Below, piece after piece: positions 19,321 through 28,267 of a stretch of 64,000 nucleotides of DNA; position 1 is the stretch's first letter; each line of letters opens with the position of its first letter. The stretch covers positions 62,001 to 126,000 of the forward strand of contig JAFQBB010000039.1 in assembly GCA_017416805.1 (NCBI GenBank), in the 5' to 3' direction. The position numbers and the translations under genes are program-made. The stretch comes from Bacteroidaceae bacterium (GTDB taxonomy: Bacteria > Bacteroidota > Bacteroidia > Bacteroidales > Bacteroidaceae). Under the pieces are notes generated by a model. The model worked only from the letters and a program-made list of their open reading frames with translations. It did not search any database and was not told where the DNA came from.

Positions 19321-19417
19321 CGCTTAAGCGTAAATTCAGTATCGCTTAAGCGTGACTGCATTTTCTCTTAAGCGATACTGAACTAACGCTTAAGAGATTT
19401 TGAATTGCGCTTAAGCG
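19321..19417. repeat. Array of five CTTAAG palindromes at 22-bp spacing
   Basis: CGCTTAAGCG at 19321, 19343 and 19408, with one-arm variants CTCTTAAGCG at 19365 and CGCTTAAGAG at 19387. Start-to-start distances are 22, 22, 22 and 21 bp, two helical turns, so bound proteins would line up on one face. The bases between copies are not conserved. It lies in 440 gene-free bases (19241-19684) that otherwise show nothing recognisable. Confidence 0.85.
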
Positions 19418-19684
19418 TGGCTCAGTAAAGCTTCGGACGTTTGTGTGATTTGTCAAGATTTCTGGGGGAGTAATCGATTATTTTTGTATATTGAATATAG
19501 TAACTATAATGTGTTAGGTGTGTAATTCTTCATTCCTGCCAAAATGTCCGAATGAAAATATCGGCACAATGTTTGTCTATGTTCCAATAGATTATTAATC
19601 GTAAAAAGAATATCGCTATGAAGACGACAAGAAGTTTCTTATTGATGAATCCATCGTTCATAATTCATTTAATAGAACGAGACG

Positions 19685-19972
19685 ATGGAAAAAAGAAACA
19701 AACTTTGGAGAAAGCGTCATCAATGGCGTTTGTTTAAGGCGAGAATGATTTTGCGTGCCACATTCAAGTGGGGCGCATGGGATGAAGACGGTAATCTTAT
19801 CGATGATCCGCATTGGTTCGAGTTGGCCAAGCAGAAGGGAAGTTACGTCTATAAAACTACGGGCACTCCCTGTAGCTGCTGGATGTGTAGGGGTGAATCA
19901 TACAATCGCCGGGATTACAAAAAGGAAACTCGTCGTATAGTTACTGAAGAGTTAGAAGAGTTAGAAGAGTAG
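19685..19972 (+). CDS. Conserved small basic protein with CxCxxC motif
   Basis: A 95-residue, strongly basic protein (MEKRNKLWRKRHQWRLFKAR...). The C-terminal part PCSCWMCRGESYNRRDYKKE has Cys at C-x-C-x2-C followed by a charged helix ending in poly-Glu, suggesting a small metal-binding or nucleic-acid-contact module. I recall similar small hypothetical proteins with a TPCSC.MC signature in several phyla but know no function. It stands alone, with its own terminator after it at 19981-20010. The Glu-rich tail EELEELEE may be a recent tandem extension. Confidence 0.7.
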   Translation: MEKRNKLWRKRHQWRLFKARMILRATFKWGAWDEDGNLIDDPHWFELAKQKGSYVYKTTGTPCSCWMCRGESYNRRDYKKETRRIVTEELEELEE

Positions 19973-19980
19973 AAAAGGAA

Positions 19981-20020
19981 AAGGGTAAGGCTGAGGGAGG
20001 CTTTACCCTTTCTTATTTTA
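19981..20020 (+). terminator. Rho-independent terminator
   Basis: AAGGGTAAGGC (19981-19991) pairs with GCTTTACCCTT (20000-20010) with one mismatch around 8 bases, followed by TCTTATTTT. It ends the 95-residue gene. Confidence 0.75.
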
Positions 20021-20059
20021 GGCACTTGCGGTCAGTTCCTATAAAAACAATCAATATAT

Positions 20060-20090
20060 TTTGTATTCTGATGGGTTTGTGTTAATTTTG
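20060..20090 (+). promoter_or_regulatory. Bacteroidales promoter of the restriction-modification operon
   Basis: TTTG at 20060-20063, a 19-base spacer, then TAATTTTG at 20083-20090: an exact fit to the TTTG-N19-21-TAnnTTTG consensus and the best promoter in the window. Transcription would start near 20096, about 20 bases before the ATG at 20117. Confidence 0.75.
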
Positions 20091-20116
20091 TGGGCGAAAT
20101 AAATATCTACTATAGG

Positions 20117-22279
20117 ATGAAAGACTATATAAAATTGGGACTTGAAAAGGGACTCATATCTTTTAATGAAGATATGTCCCGTATCACATACATACATCAG
20201 AAAAAAGAACGCAATTATAACAATCCGGAGGAAAAGGTGCAGGCGAAAACTTTTCTTCAATTGGTAATTGATTATAACTATCCAGTTAATCGAATTAGAT
20301 TATTCGCACCAGTCCCAATGGGAAGCGAAACCAAAGAAGCGGATATTGTCGTTTACAAAGATGATATGTGCTTAGTACCCTATATTCTTGTAGAATGTAA
20401 GAAACAAGACATTAGTGAGGCTGAATTTCAACAAGCAATAGGTCAGGCATATAGCTATGCATTTGCAATGGCTGGAGAATTAAAGTATGTATGGGTTACT
20501 TCTGGCATCAAATCCGACTTTTTTGAAGTAGATCAAACTTCAAATACCCGAAATCAATTGCCTGATATTCCCCAATTTGGCGTGAAGAATGTTGCTTCTT
20601 ACAAATATGTTTATGGAGCACAATATTTACCCGAAGAATCAGGCAAGCAGCGTTTTTTTGACCTTTCAGTTATTGATCAATCGGAACTTACCCGAAGATT
20701 TGATCAAGCACATAAAGCTCTTTGGGCAGGCGGACAGCTCAATCCATCTGAAGCATTTGATGAATTAGATAAACTTATATTTTGCAAGATTTGGGACGAA
20801 CGTAAACCAAGAAGAATGGGTGAACCGTATGACTTTCAAATAATAACCGTCCCCAAAGAGGTAGAGAAAGACGAAAACAAAAGGAGACATACAGAGAATG
20901 ACAATCTCTATAAGCGAGTTATGGCATTATACGAAGAGGGAAGAAAGAAAGATAAAGAGGTCTTTCGTGATAATATCCGCTTGACTCCCGAAAAAATCCG
21001 TACCGTTGTTGGTTATCTCGAAGGTGTAAATCTCGGAGAAACAGACCTTGACAGTAAAGGTCGGGCTTTTGAAACCTTTATGGGCTCATTCTTCAGAGGG
21101 AATTTCGGCCAATATTTCACACCTCGTGAGATTGTCAAGTTCATAGTTGATGTTCTGCCTATTGATAATGAATCAAAAGTACTTGATACTTCTTGTGGTA
21201 GTGGCGGCTTCCTACTTTATGCTTTAAACAAAGTTAGAGATCAAGCTACAGAACTTTATCCTAATCATTTTAATGATGTTAGGCAGCATGATAGATGGCT
21301 TAAATATTGGCACGATTTTGCTGAAAAGAATCTATATGGCATTGAAATTAGTGAACAGATTTCACGTGCCGCCAAAATGAATATGATTATTCATGATGAT
21401 GGTCACACGAATGTGATAACTTCCGATGGTCTTGTTTCTGACGAAAACATCATAGCAAAGACGAATAATCAAGGTTTCAAATATGGGACATTCGATTTCA
21501 TCATCACAAATCCCCCTTTTGGTAGTACCATTCGTCAAAGTGAGCAGGCATATTTAAAAACATATCAGTTAGGTAAAAAAGAGGAAGATTGGTTAGCGGT
21601 AGCAGCACCTTCTCAAAATACACGTGACGGGCAAAGTACTGAAGTGCTTTTCATAGAACAGGACTATAGATTCTTGAAAGAAGAAGGTTATCTTGCCATC
21701 ATTTTACCTGATGGTATCTTGACCAATAGTAGCATGCAATATGTCAGAACCCAAATAGAAGACTGGTTCCGTATTGTCGCTGTTATTAGTATGCCTCAAA
21801 CAGCATTTATGGCAAATGGCGCTGGTGTGAAAAGTTCTGTATTGTTTTTGAAGAAATGGACGGAGAAAGAATCCGAATCATTGATAAATACCAAGAAGTC
21901 TATAGAAAACAGGCTTCTTTCAGATAATTGCTATTTAGGGCAACGTCAAACTTGGGATAGGGAAATAAAGCAAAAACAGAAAGATAAAGCAAATGAGATA
22001 AAGACGCGTCAAAGAATATCTGCAACCGCAGCCAAGCAAACAGAAGAATACAAAGTATGGAACGCAGATTTATCTGCTGAATATACCAATAAAGTGGATG
22101 AACTCAAAAGTCGATTGGCTGATGAGTATCAACAAGCAAAGCAAAATGAATTGACAGATTATCCTATTTTTATGGCTATCGCTGAAAATATAGGCTATGA
22201 TGCAACTGGTAAAAAGACTGCTGTCAATGAATTGGATGTAATTGGTGAGGAATTGAAGAAGTTTATTGATTCATTATGA
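20117..22279 (+). CDS. hsdM: Type I-like N6-adenine methylase with HsdR-N-type nuclease-like domain
   Basis: About 720 residues. Residues 35-165 resemble the N-terminal nuclease domain of HsdR, with a PD-(D/E)xK-like pattern D76...E93-C-K95 (EADIVVY, ILVECKKQ) followed by an Ala-rich helix. Residues about 270-640 are an HsdM-type methylase: SAM motif LDTSCGSGGF at 356-365 and catalytic NPPFG at 465-469. A coiled coil (about 610-690) would meet HsdS. It therefore joins DNA recognition, methylation and a possible cutting domain without the translocase motor of classical HsdR. The ATG at 20117 is chosen over GTG at 20090, which overlaps the -7 box. hsdS overlaps it by 4 bp. Confidence 0.88.
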   Translation: MKDYIKLGLEKGLISFNEDMSRITYIHQKKERNYNNPEEKVQAKTFLQLVIDYNYPVNRIRLFAPVPMGSETKEADIVVYKDDMCLVPYILVECKKQDISEAEFQQAIGQAYSYAFAMAGELKYVWVTSGIKSDFFEVDQTSNTRNQLPDIPQFGVKNVASYKYVYGAQYLPEESGKQRFFDLSVIDQSELTRRFDQAHKALWAGGQLNPSEAFDELDKLIFCKIWDERKPRRMGEPYDFQIITVPKEVEKDENKRRHTENDNLYKRVMALYEEGRKKDKEVFRDNIRLTPEKIRTVVGYLEGVNLGETDLDSKGRAFETFMGSFFRGNFGQYFTPREIVKFIVDVLPIDNESKVLDTSCGSGGFLLYALNKVRDQATELYPNHFNDVRQHDRWLKYWHDFAEKNLYGIEISEQISRAAKMNMIIHDDGHTNVITSDGLVSDENIIAKTNNQGFKYGTFDFIITNPPFGSTIRQSEQAYLKTYQLGKKEEDWLAVAAPSQNTRDGQSTEVLFIEQDYRFLKEEGYLAIILPDGILTNSSMQYVRTQIEDWFRIVAVISMPQTAFMANGAGVKSSVLFLKKWTEKESESLINTKKSIENRLLSDNCYLGQRQTWDREIKQKQKDKANEIKTRQRISATAAKQTEEYKVWNADLSAEYTNKVDELKSRLADEYQQAKQNELTDYPIFMAIAENIGYDATGKKTAVNELDVIGEELKKFIDSL

Positions 22280-23709
22280 GTTATCAAGTTTCACAACATA
22301 CAGATAAGGATAAAATCTTTATAATTAAAAGGTCTAAGATAGAAGGACGATTAGATCCTCATTATAATCAACCTGCCTTTTCTGAACTTTGGCATCTCTT
22401 ATCTTTCATTTCAGCAGAGTTGACAACTCTAAAGAAGAATAGTATTTGTATATTCTCTGGAATTACTCCCAAAAGTGGAGGTGACGCATATACTTTAGAA
22501 GATAAAGGAATTCCTTTTGTTAGGAGTGGCGATTTTTCTGAAAACAATGAAATAGATTTTACAAATCTGTTGCTTTTAAGAGAAGATGTGCATAATGGTA
22601 TAATGTATAATTCACGGTTAAAGACAAACGATTTACTCATTGCAATAGTGGGAGCTACTATCGGAAAGGTAGGAGTATATCAATATAATATAGAGGCAAA
22701 TATAAATCAAGCAATATGTGCGGTACGTTTAAAAGAGACTCTTGACCCATATTATGTACAAGCCTTTTTTCAAACGAATATTGGACAAAAAATTATAGAA
22801 AGAATAAAGCGTCCTGTAGCTAGAGCAAATATTAATCTTGCAGAAGTCGGAAATTTGCCTATACCATTATTTAGTCTTGAAAAACAAAGAAAGATTGTTG
22901 AAAGAATGAATATGGGAAGATTGTATAAAAAAGAAAAAGATATTGAAGCTCAACAACTTTTGGATAGTATTGATGACTATCTCTTAAAGGAATTGGGAAT
23001 AACTATGCCCTGCATAAACAACCACCTTGATAATAGAATGTTTATTGTTCAGAAAAAAGAACTTAATGGGCGATATACTCCTAGTTTGTACAAAGATAAT
23101 GTTCGTCTTCATTCGGTAATATATGACAATGTTACTTTATCTCACTTGGCATATATAAATCCAAATACGAGATTGCCATGTAAAAATAAGGTAATGCAGA
23201 TTTCGTATGTGCCAATGGAATCTGTCAATGAAATATATGCCGAAATCAACGATAACAAGAATTGTATCGTAGAAGAGTCTAAGGGTTTAACACGTTTTCA
23301 AGAAGGAGACTTGCTTTGGGCGAAGATTACACCTTGTATGGAAAATGGGAAATCTGCAATTGCCAAAAACTTAATCAATGGCTATGGTTGTGGGTCTACA
23401 GAGTTTCATGTTATCAGACCGAAGAATGATAAACTACTTGTGGGGTATATTCACTCTCTTCTTCATATGAAACTTGTCAGACAAACTGCCAAACTATATT
23501 TTGGAGGTTCCGCAGGACAACAAAGAGTAGCTGTAGATTTCTTGGAAAACTTCAATGTTCCTTTTCCGCCTATGGTAAAGCAACAAGAGATAGTAGATCA
23601 TATCAATGATATCCGAACTCGTGCAAAAGCATTACAAACAGAGGGTAAAGTAATTTTGGAGGATGCAAAGCGAAAAGTAGAACAAATGATAATAGGAGAA
23701 TCAAAATGA
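22276..23709 (+). CDS. hsdS: Restriction-modification specificity subunit (HsdS)
   Basis: A 477-residue HsdS with two target-recognition domains. The first (about 1-220) contains TPKSGGDAYTLEDKGIPFVRSGD and IVGATIGKVGVYQ. The second (about 250-460) contains ITPCMENGKSAIA and STEFHVIRP. Each is followed by a conserved helix (PIPLFSLEKQRKIVERM; PFPPMVKQQEIVDHI). It would pick the bipartite DNA site for the methylase upstream, to which it is coupled by a 4-bp ATGA overlap. No inverted repeats or alternative TRD cassettes were seen nearby, so phase variation is not indicated. Confidence 0.9.
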   Translation: MSYQVSQHTDKDKIFIIKRSKIEGRLDPHYNQPAFSELWHLLSFISAELTTLKKNSICIFSGITPKSGGDAYTLEDKGIPFVRSGDFSENNEIDFTNLLLLREDVHNGIMYNSRLKTNDLLIAIVGATIGKVGVYQYNIEANINQAICAVRLKETLDPYYVQAFFQTNIGQKIIERIKRPVARANINLAEVGNLPIPLFSLEKQRKIVERMNMGRLYKKEKDIEAQQLLDSIDDYLLKELGITMPCINNHLDNRMFIVQKKELNGRYTPSLYKDNVRLHSVIYDNVTLSHLAYINPNTRLPCKNKVMQISYVPMESVNEIYAEINDNKNCIVEESKGLTRFQEGDLLWAKITPCMENGKSAIAKNLINGYGCGSTEFHVIRPKNDKLLVGYIHSLLHMKLVRQTAKLYFGGSAGQQRVAVDFLENFNVPFPPMVKQQEIVDHINDIRTRAKALQTEGKVILEDAKRKVEQMIIGESK

Positions 23710-23760
23710 GTTATGATGTTATAGAATATCTATAGTAAGTTATTATTAAAAGAAAGACAT

Positions 23761-25242
23761 ATGAAGCCCATAAATCTTTTGTCAATAATTCAGGCTTTTC
23801 GCAGTCTAGATAGTGGTTTATTCCAGAAGTTAATGAATAATTATGGAATAAATGTTGCCAAAGGCATGAGAGATTATGAATTAGATGGAATAAGAATGTT
23901 AACAGAAGAACTATTGAAACATGAAGATGTCTCTGTTACTGATGGATATTACTTAGGTTTTTCTATTCCTCAAATAGGAAAGGAATTTGACCTCCTACGC
24001 TTTGGGGAAGATAACATTATAAATATTGAAATTAAAAGTGAAAGTTCTTTTGAGAAAATACAGAAACAACAGATTAGGAATCGTTATTATTTAAGTTTTC
24101 TTAATAAAGAAATTCACATATATACTTACATATCAGGTGAAAATAAATTATACAAGCTTGTTTCAGGTCCAACAGTTAGTACTTCTACAGAGGTTAAGAT
24201 GTCTGAACTGTATGATAAGTTATTGAAGCAAGTAGTTGTTACAGATATGAATATTGATGAGGTCTTTAATCCCTCTGATTATTTAGTTTCCCCCTTCAAC
24301 TCAACGGAAAAGTTTATTAACGAAAATTATTTTTTGACTATTCAACAAGAAAACATATACGATAACGTTCAAGAAATACTAGATAAGCCAAATGTAGCTT
24401 TTATAGCTATAACAGGAAATGCAGGAACAGGTAAAACCTTATTGACTTATCATATTGCAAAGAAAAATCAACAGAAGGGTTTCCGAGTTCTTATACTTCA
24501 TTGTGCACAATTAAATAATGGGCATAACATACTTAAAGAAAACTGGGGTTGGAATATAAGCATGCCTAGGTATGCTCCAGAGATTAACGATTTTGACGTC
24601 ATTATTATTGACGAGGCGCAACGATTATATCCATCACAATTCAATAAAATAGTAGAGTCAGTTAAAAGATTAAATAAAAAATGCATATTCTCTTATGATG
24701 AGAAACAATATTTGCATGATAATGAAAAAAATCGAAATATTAAGGGTAAAATAGAGGCTGAGTTAAAATTCCCTCCTTTTAAATTGACAGACAAGATAAG
24801 GACTAATAAAGAAATATCATACTTCATTAAGCAATTATTAAATAAGAATAAAAATATTTCTGACATAAAGTATCCTAATATAGACTTTCTATACTGTAAA
24901 GATCAAAAATCTGCTAAGGTTCTATTAAATATGATGCATCAAAAAGGATGGAAGGTTCCAAACTATACCCCAGGAACTCGTACTTTTTTTAATTATGAAA
25001 AATACAGGTCAGAAGACGTTGATTCTGCACATTCTGTAATCGGGCAAGAATTTGAGAAGGTGGTTGTAGTTTTAGATGAAACATTTAAATACAATTCATC
25101 TGGAGAACTCGTCGCTAATAATAATTATTACTCTCAAAAACAAATGCTTTATCAGATAATAACACGAGCAATAAAGAAGCTTCATGTTATAGTCATAAAT
25201 AATGAAGTTATGCTAAATAGGTGTATTCAAATTTTAAAATAA
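23761..25242 (+). CDS. DUF2075-type P-loop helicase/NTPase with nuclease-like N-terminus
   Basis: A 493-residue protein that starts 51 bases after hsdS on the same strand. Residues about 60-110 hold a PD-(D/E)xK-like core: KEFD77LLRF then IE90-I-K92. From about 215 comes a superfamily 1 helicase-like ATPase: Walker A GNAGTGKT (219-226), Walker B VIIIDEAQ (280-287) and a C-terminal YQIITRAIKKLHVIV motif VI-like end, as in DUF2075 (Schlafen/UvrD-like) proteins. It may be the restriction effector or motor missing from the methylase-HsdS pair. That role is inferred from order only. Strongly AT-rich codon use, as in the rest of the island. Confidence 0.8.
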   Translation: MKPINLLSIIQAFRSLDSGLFQKLMNNYGINVAKGMRDYELDGIRMLTEELLKHEDVSVTDGYYLGFSIPQIGKEFDLLRFGEDNIINIEIKSESSFEKIQKQQIRNRYYLSFLNKEIHIYTYISGENKLYKLVSGPTVSTSTEVKMSELYDKLLKQVVVTDMNIDEVFNPSDYLVSPFNSTEKFINENYFLTIQQENIYDNVQEILDKPNVAFIAITGNAGTGKTLLTYHIAKKNQQKGFRVLILHCAQLNNGHNILKENWGWNISMPRYAPEINDFDVIIIDEAQRLYPSQFNKIVESVKRLNKKCIFSYDEKQYLHDNEKNRNIKGKIEAELKFPPFKLTDKIRTNKEISYFIKQLLNKNKNISDIKYPNIDFLYCKDQKSAKVLLNMMHQKGWKVPNYTPGTRTFFNYEKYRSEDVDSAHSVIGQEFEKVVVVLDETFKYNSSGELVANNNYYSQKQMLYQIITRAIKKLHVIVINNEVMLNRCIQILK

Positions 25243-25350
25243 ATTATCGATGAAACTTGGTAAGAGGAGTAATAAAATCCGATAAATGTTAACTTTCAAA
25301 ATAAATGGTATTACAGCAAACGATAAGGAACGAAGGAAATAAGACATTAT

Positions 25351-25488
25351 ATGACCGAAACCAACCGCATAGAATATAAAAGAGAATTGACCTCCGAGCT
25401 TGATATAGAGAAGGAGGTTGTAGCATTCCTAAACATTACCGAACTATTAGAACAGAACCATATAGAATCCAATTGCATAGAGTATTAG
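25351..25488 (+). pseudogene. Remnant of an AlbA_2 / AAA_4 ATP-binding protein
   Basis: A 45-codon frame opening MTETNRIEYKRELTSEL then DIEKEVVAFLN is the start of AlbA_2 (AAA_4) putative DNA-binding ATPases, normally several hundred residues. Here the family match stops after VVAFLN and unrelated residues lead to TAG, so most of the gene has been lost by deletion. The flanking 310 bases between the helicase and rhuM hold nothing else recognised. It marks past rearrangement inside the island. Confidence 0.65.
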
Positions 25489-25552
25489 CGTGGTTGGAAT
25501 CCTACAGCTTTCTATCATTATAAGCAAAAGAACAAGAACCTATAATTGAATT

Positions 25553-26557
25553 ATGAACGAGAACAATAACAATAACATTATCATATATCAGAGTGAGGAT
25601 GGAAAGACACACATAGAGGTGAAACTGGAAGAGAATACGGTATGGCTTACGCAGCAACAAATGGCTGATCTGTATCAAACTTCTAGAAGCAATATAACAG
25701 AACACCTTTTACATATATATGAAGAAGGAGAGTTGGATGAAAAAGCAACTTGTCGGAAATTCCGACAGGTTCGACAAGAAGGTAATAGGCAAGTAGAGCG
25801 TGAACTTACTTTCTATAATCTTGATGCGATTATTTCTGTTGGCTATCGTGTGAAATCTATTATAGCGACTCGTTTCCGTCAATGGGCAACTCAACGCTTA
25901 ACTGAATATATTATAAAAGGATTCACCATAGATGATGAACGCTTGAAGCAAATGGGAGGTGGTGGCTATTGGAAAGAACTGCTTGACCGTATCCGTGACA
26001 TTCGCTCATCCGAGAAGGTGCTATATCGGCAAGTGCTTGACATTTATGCGACGGCAGTGGATTATGACCCTCGTTCTGATGCTTCCATTGAATTCTTCAA
26101 AATAGTGCAAAATAAGTTGCATTATGCGGCACATGGCCAAACCGCTGCTGAAGTAATCTATCATCGGGCGGATGCTGACCTGCCTTTTATGGGGCTTACT
26201 ACTTTTACAGGAAATCATCCCACACTTCGTGATACCAAAATAGCCAAGAATTATTTGAAGGAAGATGAAATGAAGGTATTGAATAATCTGGTTTCCGGTT
26301 ATTTCGATTTTGCAGAGATTCAGGCAATGAAGCATCGGCCCATGTATATGTCGGATTATATTACGCAGCTTGATAATATTTTGTCTTCTACAGGAGAACC
26401 TTTATTGGTAGGAGCAGGGAGTGTAAGTCATCGTCAAGCGATGGAGAAGGCAGAAATGGAATATCGGAAATTCCAAGTTCGTACATTGTCGCCAGTTGAG
26501 GAAGCGTATATGGAGACAATTAAAAATCTGACAGCAAAGACGAAAAAGAAAAAATAA
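25553..26557 (+). CDS. rhuM: RhuM-family virulence-associated protein
   Basis: A 334-residue RhuM protein. The hallmark segment is present: VWLTQQQMADLYQTSRSNITEHL (residues 30-52, a helix-turn-helix-like region), then ATCRKFRQV and ELTFYNLDAIISVGYRVKS, FRQWATQRLTEYIIKGF. RhuM is named from Salmonella pathogenicity island 3. Its biochemical role is unknown, and homologues are frequent in defence islands and near restriction systems, as here. The C-terminus is basic (KTKKKK). Asn-rich start NENNNNN is typical of AT-rich acquired genes. Confidence 0.9.
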   Translation: MNENNNNNIIIYQSEDGKTHIEVKLEENTVWLTQQQMADLYQTSRSNITEHLLHIYEEGELDEKATCRKFRQVRQEGNRQVERELTFYNLDAIISVGYRVKSIIATRFRQWATQRLTEYIIKGFTIDDERLKQMGGGGYWKELLDRIRDIRSSEKVLYRQVLDIYATAVDYDPRSDASIEFFKIVQNKLHYAAHGQTAAEVIYHRADADLPFMGLTTFTGNHPTLRDTKIAKNYLKEDEMKVLNNLVSGYFDFAEIQAMKHRPMYMSDYITQLDNILSSTGEPLLVGAGSVSHRQAMEKAEMEYRKFQVRTLSPVEEAYMETIKNLTAKTKKKK

Positions 26558-26604
26558 CAATATCTGAAATGGATTGGTAATGTCGTTTTATTAGTGATAT
26601 AAAT

Positions 26605-26623
26605 TGTTCGGAAATTCCGAACA
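26605..26623. repeat. Palindrome after rhuM, echoing one inside rhuM
   Basis: TGTTCGGAAATTCCGAACA is a perfect 19-base palindrome. A near copy, TGTCGGAAATTCCGACA, lies at 25751-25767 inside rhuM, sharing the core CGGAAATTCCG. They may be binding sites for one dimeric protein, possibly RhuM or Fic. Confidence 0.5.
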
Positions 26624-26697
26624 GTTCAACCGTATTTCAACTATCCTTTAATCGTTATTATCCCAATAAATCCTTTCAAATCTTTTCAAATTCTTTC

Positions 26698-26734
26698 CAA
26701 TTCTTGCAAAATTGGAAAGAATTGTATAGCTTTG
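26698..26734 (+). promoter_or_regulatory. Promoter and possible operator of the Fic gene
   Basis: TTG at 26704-26706, 20 bases, then TAGCTTTG at 26727-26734 fits the Bacteroidales promoter. Inverted arms CAATTCTT (26698-26705) and AAGAATTG (26717-26724) straddle the spacer, an arrangement expected of a repressor site. The Fic product ends in a winged-helix-like region and could act on it. Confidence 0.55.
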
Positions 26735-26760
26735 CAGCCGTAAACCAAAGAAAATCAGTG

Positions 26761-28077
26761 ATGATAGAAAAAGCGCCCATCTGTACAGAAAAGGATTTGG
26801 CCAATGTATTGTTTGATAAATCGAAAAGGCCTGATGAAAAACTGACTGCAATCATTGAAAAAATCAATGATGAATACGAGTATTGGGATAAGGTGAAGTA
26901 CAAGAATATACCCGAATCCTGCACCTCGGTACAGGAATTGTGGACCCGCGTAAAGGCTTCGCGTATCACCACCACAGTATATACTTGGGACAGTTACAAT
27001 GTCAGCTTTGGATTGACCAACCGGATGCAACGCATGTGTCACGAATTTGACATGAACTTTGGAGGCTCGTGGGGAAACAGCGCCGTACTGTCACATGAAA
27101 ACAGGGAACAGTATCTTATCAGCTCGTTGATGGAAGAGGCTATCTTCTCCAGTCAAATGGAAGGAGCTGCCACCACACGGAAGGTGGCCAAAGAGATGCT
27201 GCGCAAAAAAATGGTTCCCAAGGACAAGTCGCAACAGATGATAGCCAATAACTATCAGACCATCCAGTTTATTGTAGAGAACAAGGATACTCCGCTGACT
27301 CCTGAACTGGTCTTCCATATCCATCACCTGATGACTGAAAAGACATTGGAAAACCCCGAAGATGCCGGACGACTCCGCACGAATGACGAAGTAGTGGTAG
27401 AGGACGGAATCACCCACGAAGTGGTACACACACCACCACCTTATCAGGAACTGCCAGCGTTCGTCGAAGAATTATGCCACTATTTCAACGAGACGGATGC
27501 CAAAGTATTTGTCCATCCTATAATAAGGAGCATCATCATCCACTTTATGGTAGCCTATATGCACCCCTTTGTGGATGGAAACGGACGTACAGCCCGTGCA
27601 CTCTTCTATTGGTATATGCTGAAACAGGGATATTGGTTGATGGAGTATATGTCTGTATCGAGGGTTATTGCCAGTTCAAAGAAATCGTATGAGAAGGCTT
27701 ACCAGTATGTGGAATCGGACGGTATGGATGTGGGTTATTTCATCATCTACAATCTGAAGGTGCTGGAGAAAGCATTCAAGCAGTTGCAGGATTACTTGAA
27801 GAAGAAACAGAAGGAAAAGACGTTAGCCAAGACCTTCCTGCAATTGGGTAACATCAATGAACGTCAAGCACAGATTATACGAATGTATATAGATAATCCC
27901 AACGAGGTACTGACGGTAAAAGATGTGCAAACCAAATTCATGGTGACTGCCACCACAGCCAAAAGTGACATTATAGGACTGATGCAGCGTGGTATGCTGT
28001 CAGAAATATCGTTCAACAAAGTGAAGAAGGGATACATCAAGGGAGAAGACTTTGATGAGTCCATCAAACAAATATAG
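26761..28077 (+). CDS. Fic family protein (class II, self-inhibited) with C-terminal winged helix
   Basis: About 438 residues. The Fic active-site loop is intact: H268-P-F-V-D-G-N-G-R276-T-A-R, expected to transfer AMP (or another nucleotide part) from ATP to a target protein hydroxyl. Upstream, S130-S-Q-M-E134-G matches the class II inhibitory helix (S/T)xxxE(G/N), so the enzyme is probably autoinhibited and needs no separate antitoxin. The last 60 residues (EVLTVKDVQTKFMVTATTAKSDI) form a winged-helix-like domain. The start at ATG 26761 follows the promoter; an upstream TTG overlaps the -33 box. Target unknown. A strong terminator follows. Confidence 0.92.
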   Translation: MIEKAPICTEKDLANVLFDKSKRPDEKLTAIIEKINDEYEYWDKVKYKNIPESCTSVQELWTRVKASRITTTVYTWDSYNVSFGLTNRMQRMCHEFDMNFGGSWGNSAVLSHENREQYLISSLMEEAIFSSQMEGAATTRKVAKEMLRKKMVPKDKSQQMIANNYQTIQFIVENKDTPLTPELVFHIHHLMTEKTLENPEDAGRLRTNDEVVVEDGITHEVVHTPPPYQELPAFVEELCHYFNETDAKVFVHPIIRSIIIHFMVAYMHPFVDGNGRTARALFYWYMLKQGYWLMEYMSVSRVIASSKKSYEKAYQYVESDGMDVGYFIIYNLKVLEKAFKQLQDYLKKKQKEKTLAKTFLQLGNINERQAQIIRMYIDNPNEVLTVKDVQTKFMVTATTAKSDIIGLMQRGMLSEISFNKVKKGYIKGEDFDESIKQI

Positions 28078-28181
28078 CTGTAACCAAATTATTCGGAAAA
28101 GATATTTGAACAGGCGGAGAATTTCAAGAAATATAACGATTAAATAAGCAATTCCTTTACCTAAATTCTCCCCATTCCTTT

Positions 28182-28231
28182 ACCTCCCCTTTACCCGAAA
28201 GAATTATCAGGGTAAAGGGGAGGTTTCTTTT
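28182..28231 (+). terminator. Strong rho-independent terminator
   Basis: A perfect 15-bp stem, 28182-28196 with 28210-28224 (core CCTCCCCTTTACCC), 13-base loop, then TTCTTTTG. It ends the Fic transcript and the defence-type island. Confidence 0.88.
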
Positions 28232-28261
28232 GTTTTCGGGCTGTTTTCACCCTTATCTTTG
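28229..28261 (+). promoter_or_regulatory. Bacteroidales promoter of a short transcript
   Basis: TTTG at 28229-28232, 21 bases, then TATCTTTG at 28254-28261. It sits right after the Fic terminator and points to a transcript of only about 150 bases. Confidence 0.65.
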
Positions 28262-28267
28262 CATCAG

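Noticed and set aside
19321..19417. Replication origin or plasmid iterons
   Set aside because: No DnaA boxes, rep or par genes are nearby; the array alone does not support an origin.
20060..28077. Complete mobile element carrying the defence-type island
   Set aside because: No integrase, transposase, tRNA target or flanking direct repeats were found, so only AT-rich composition suggests transfer.
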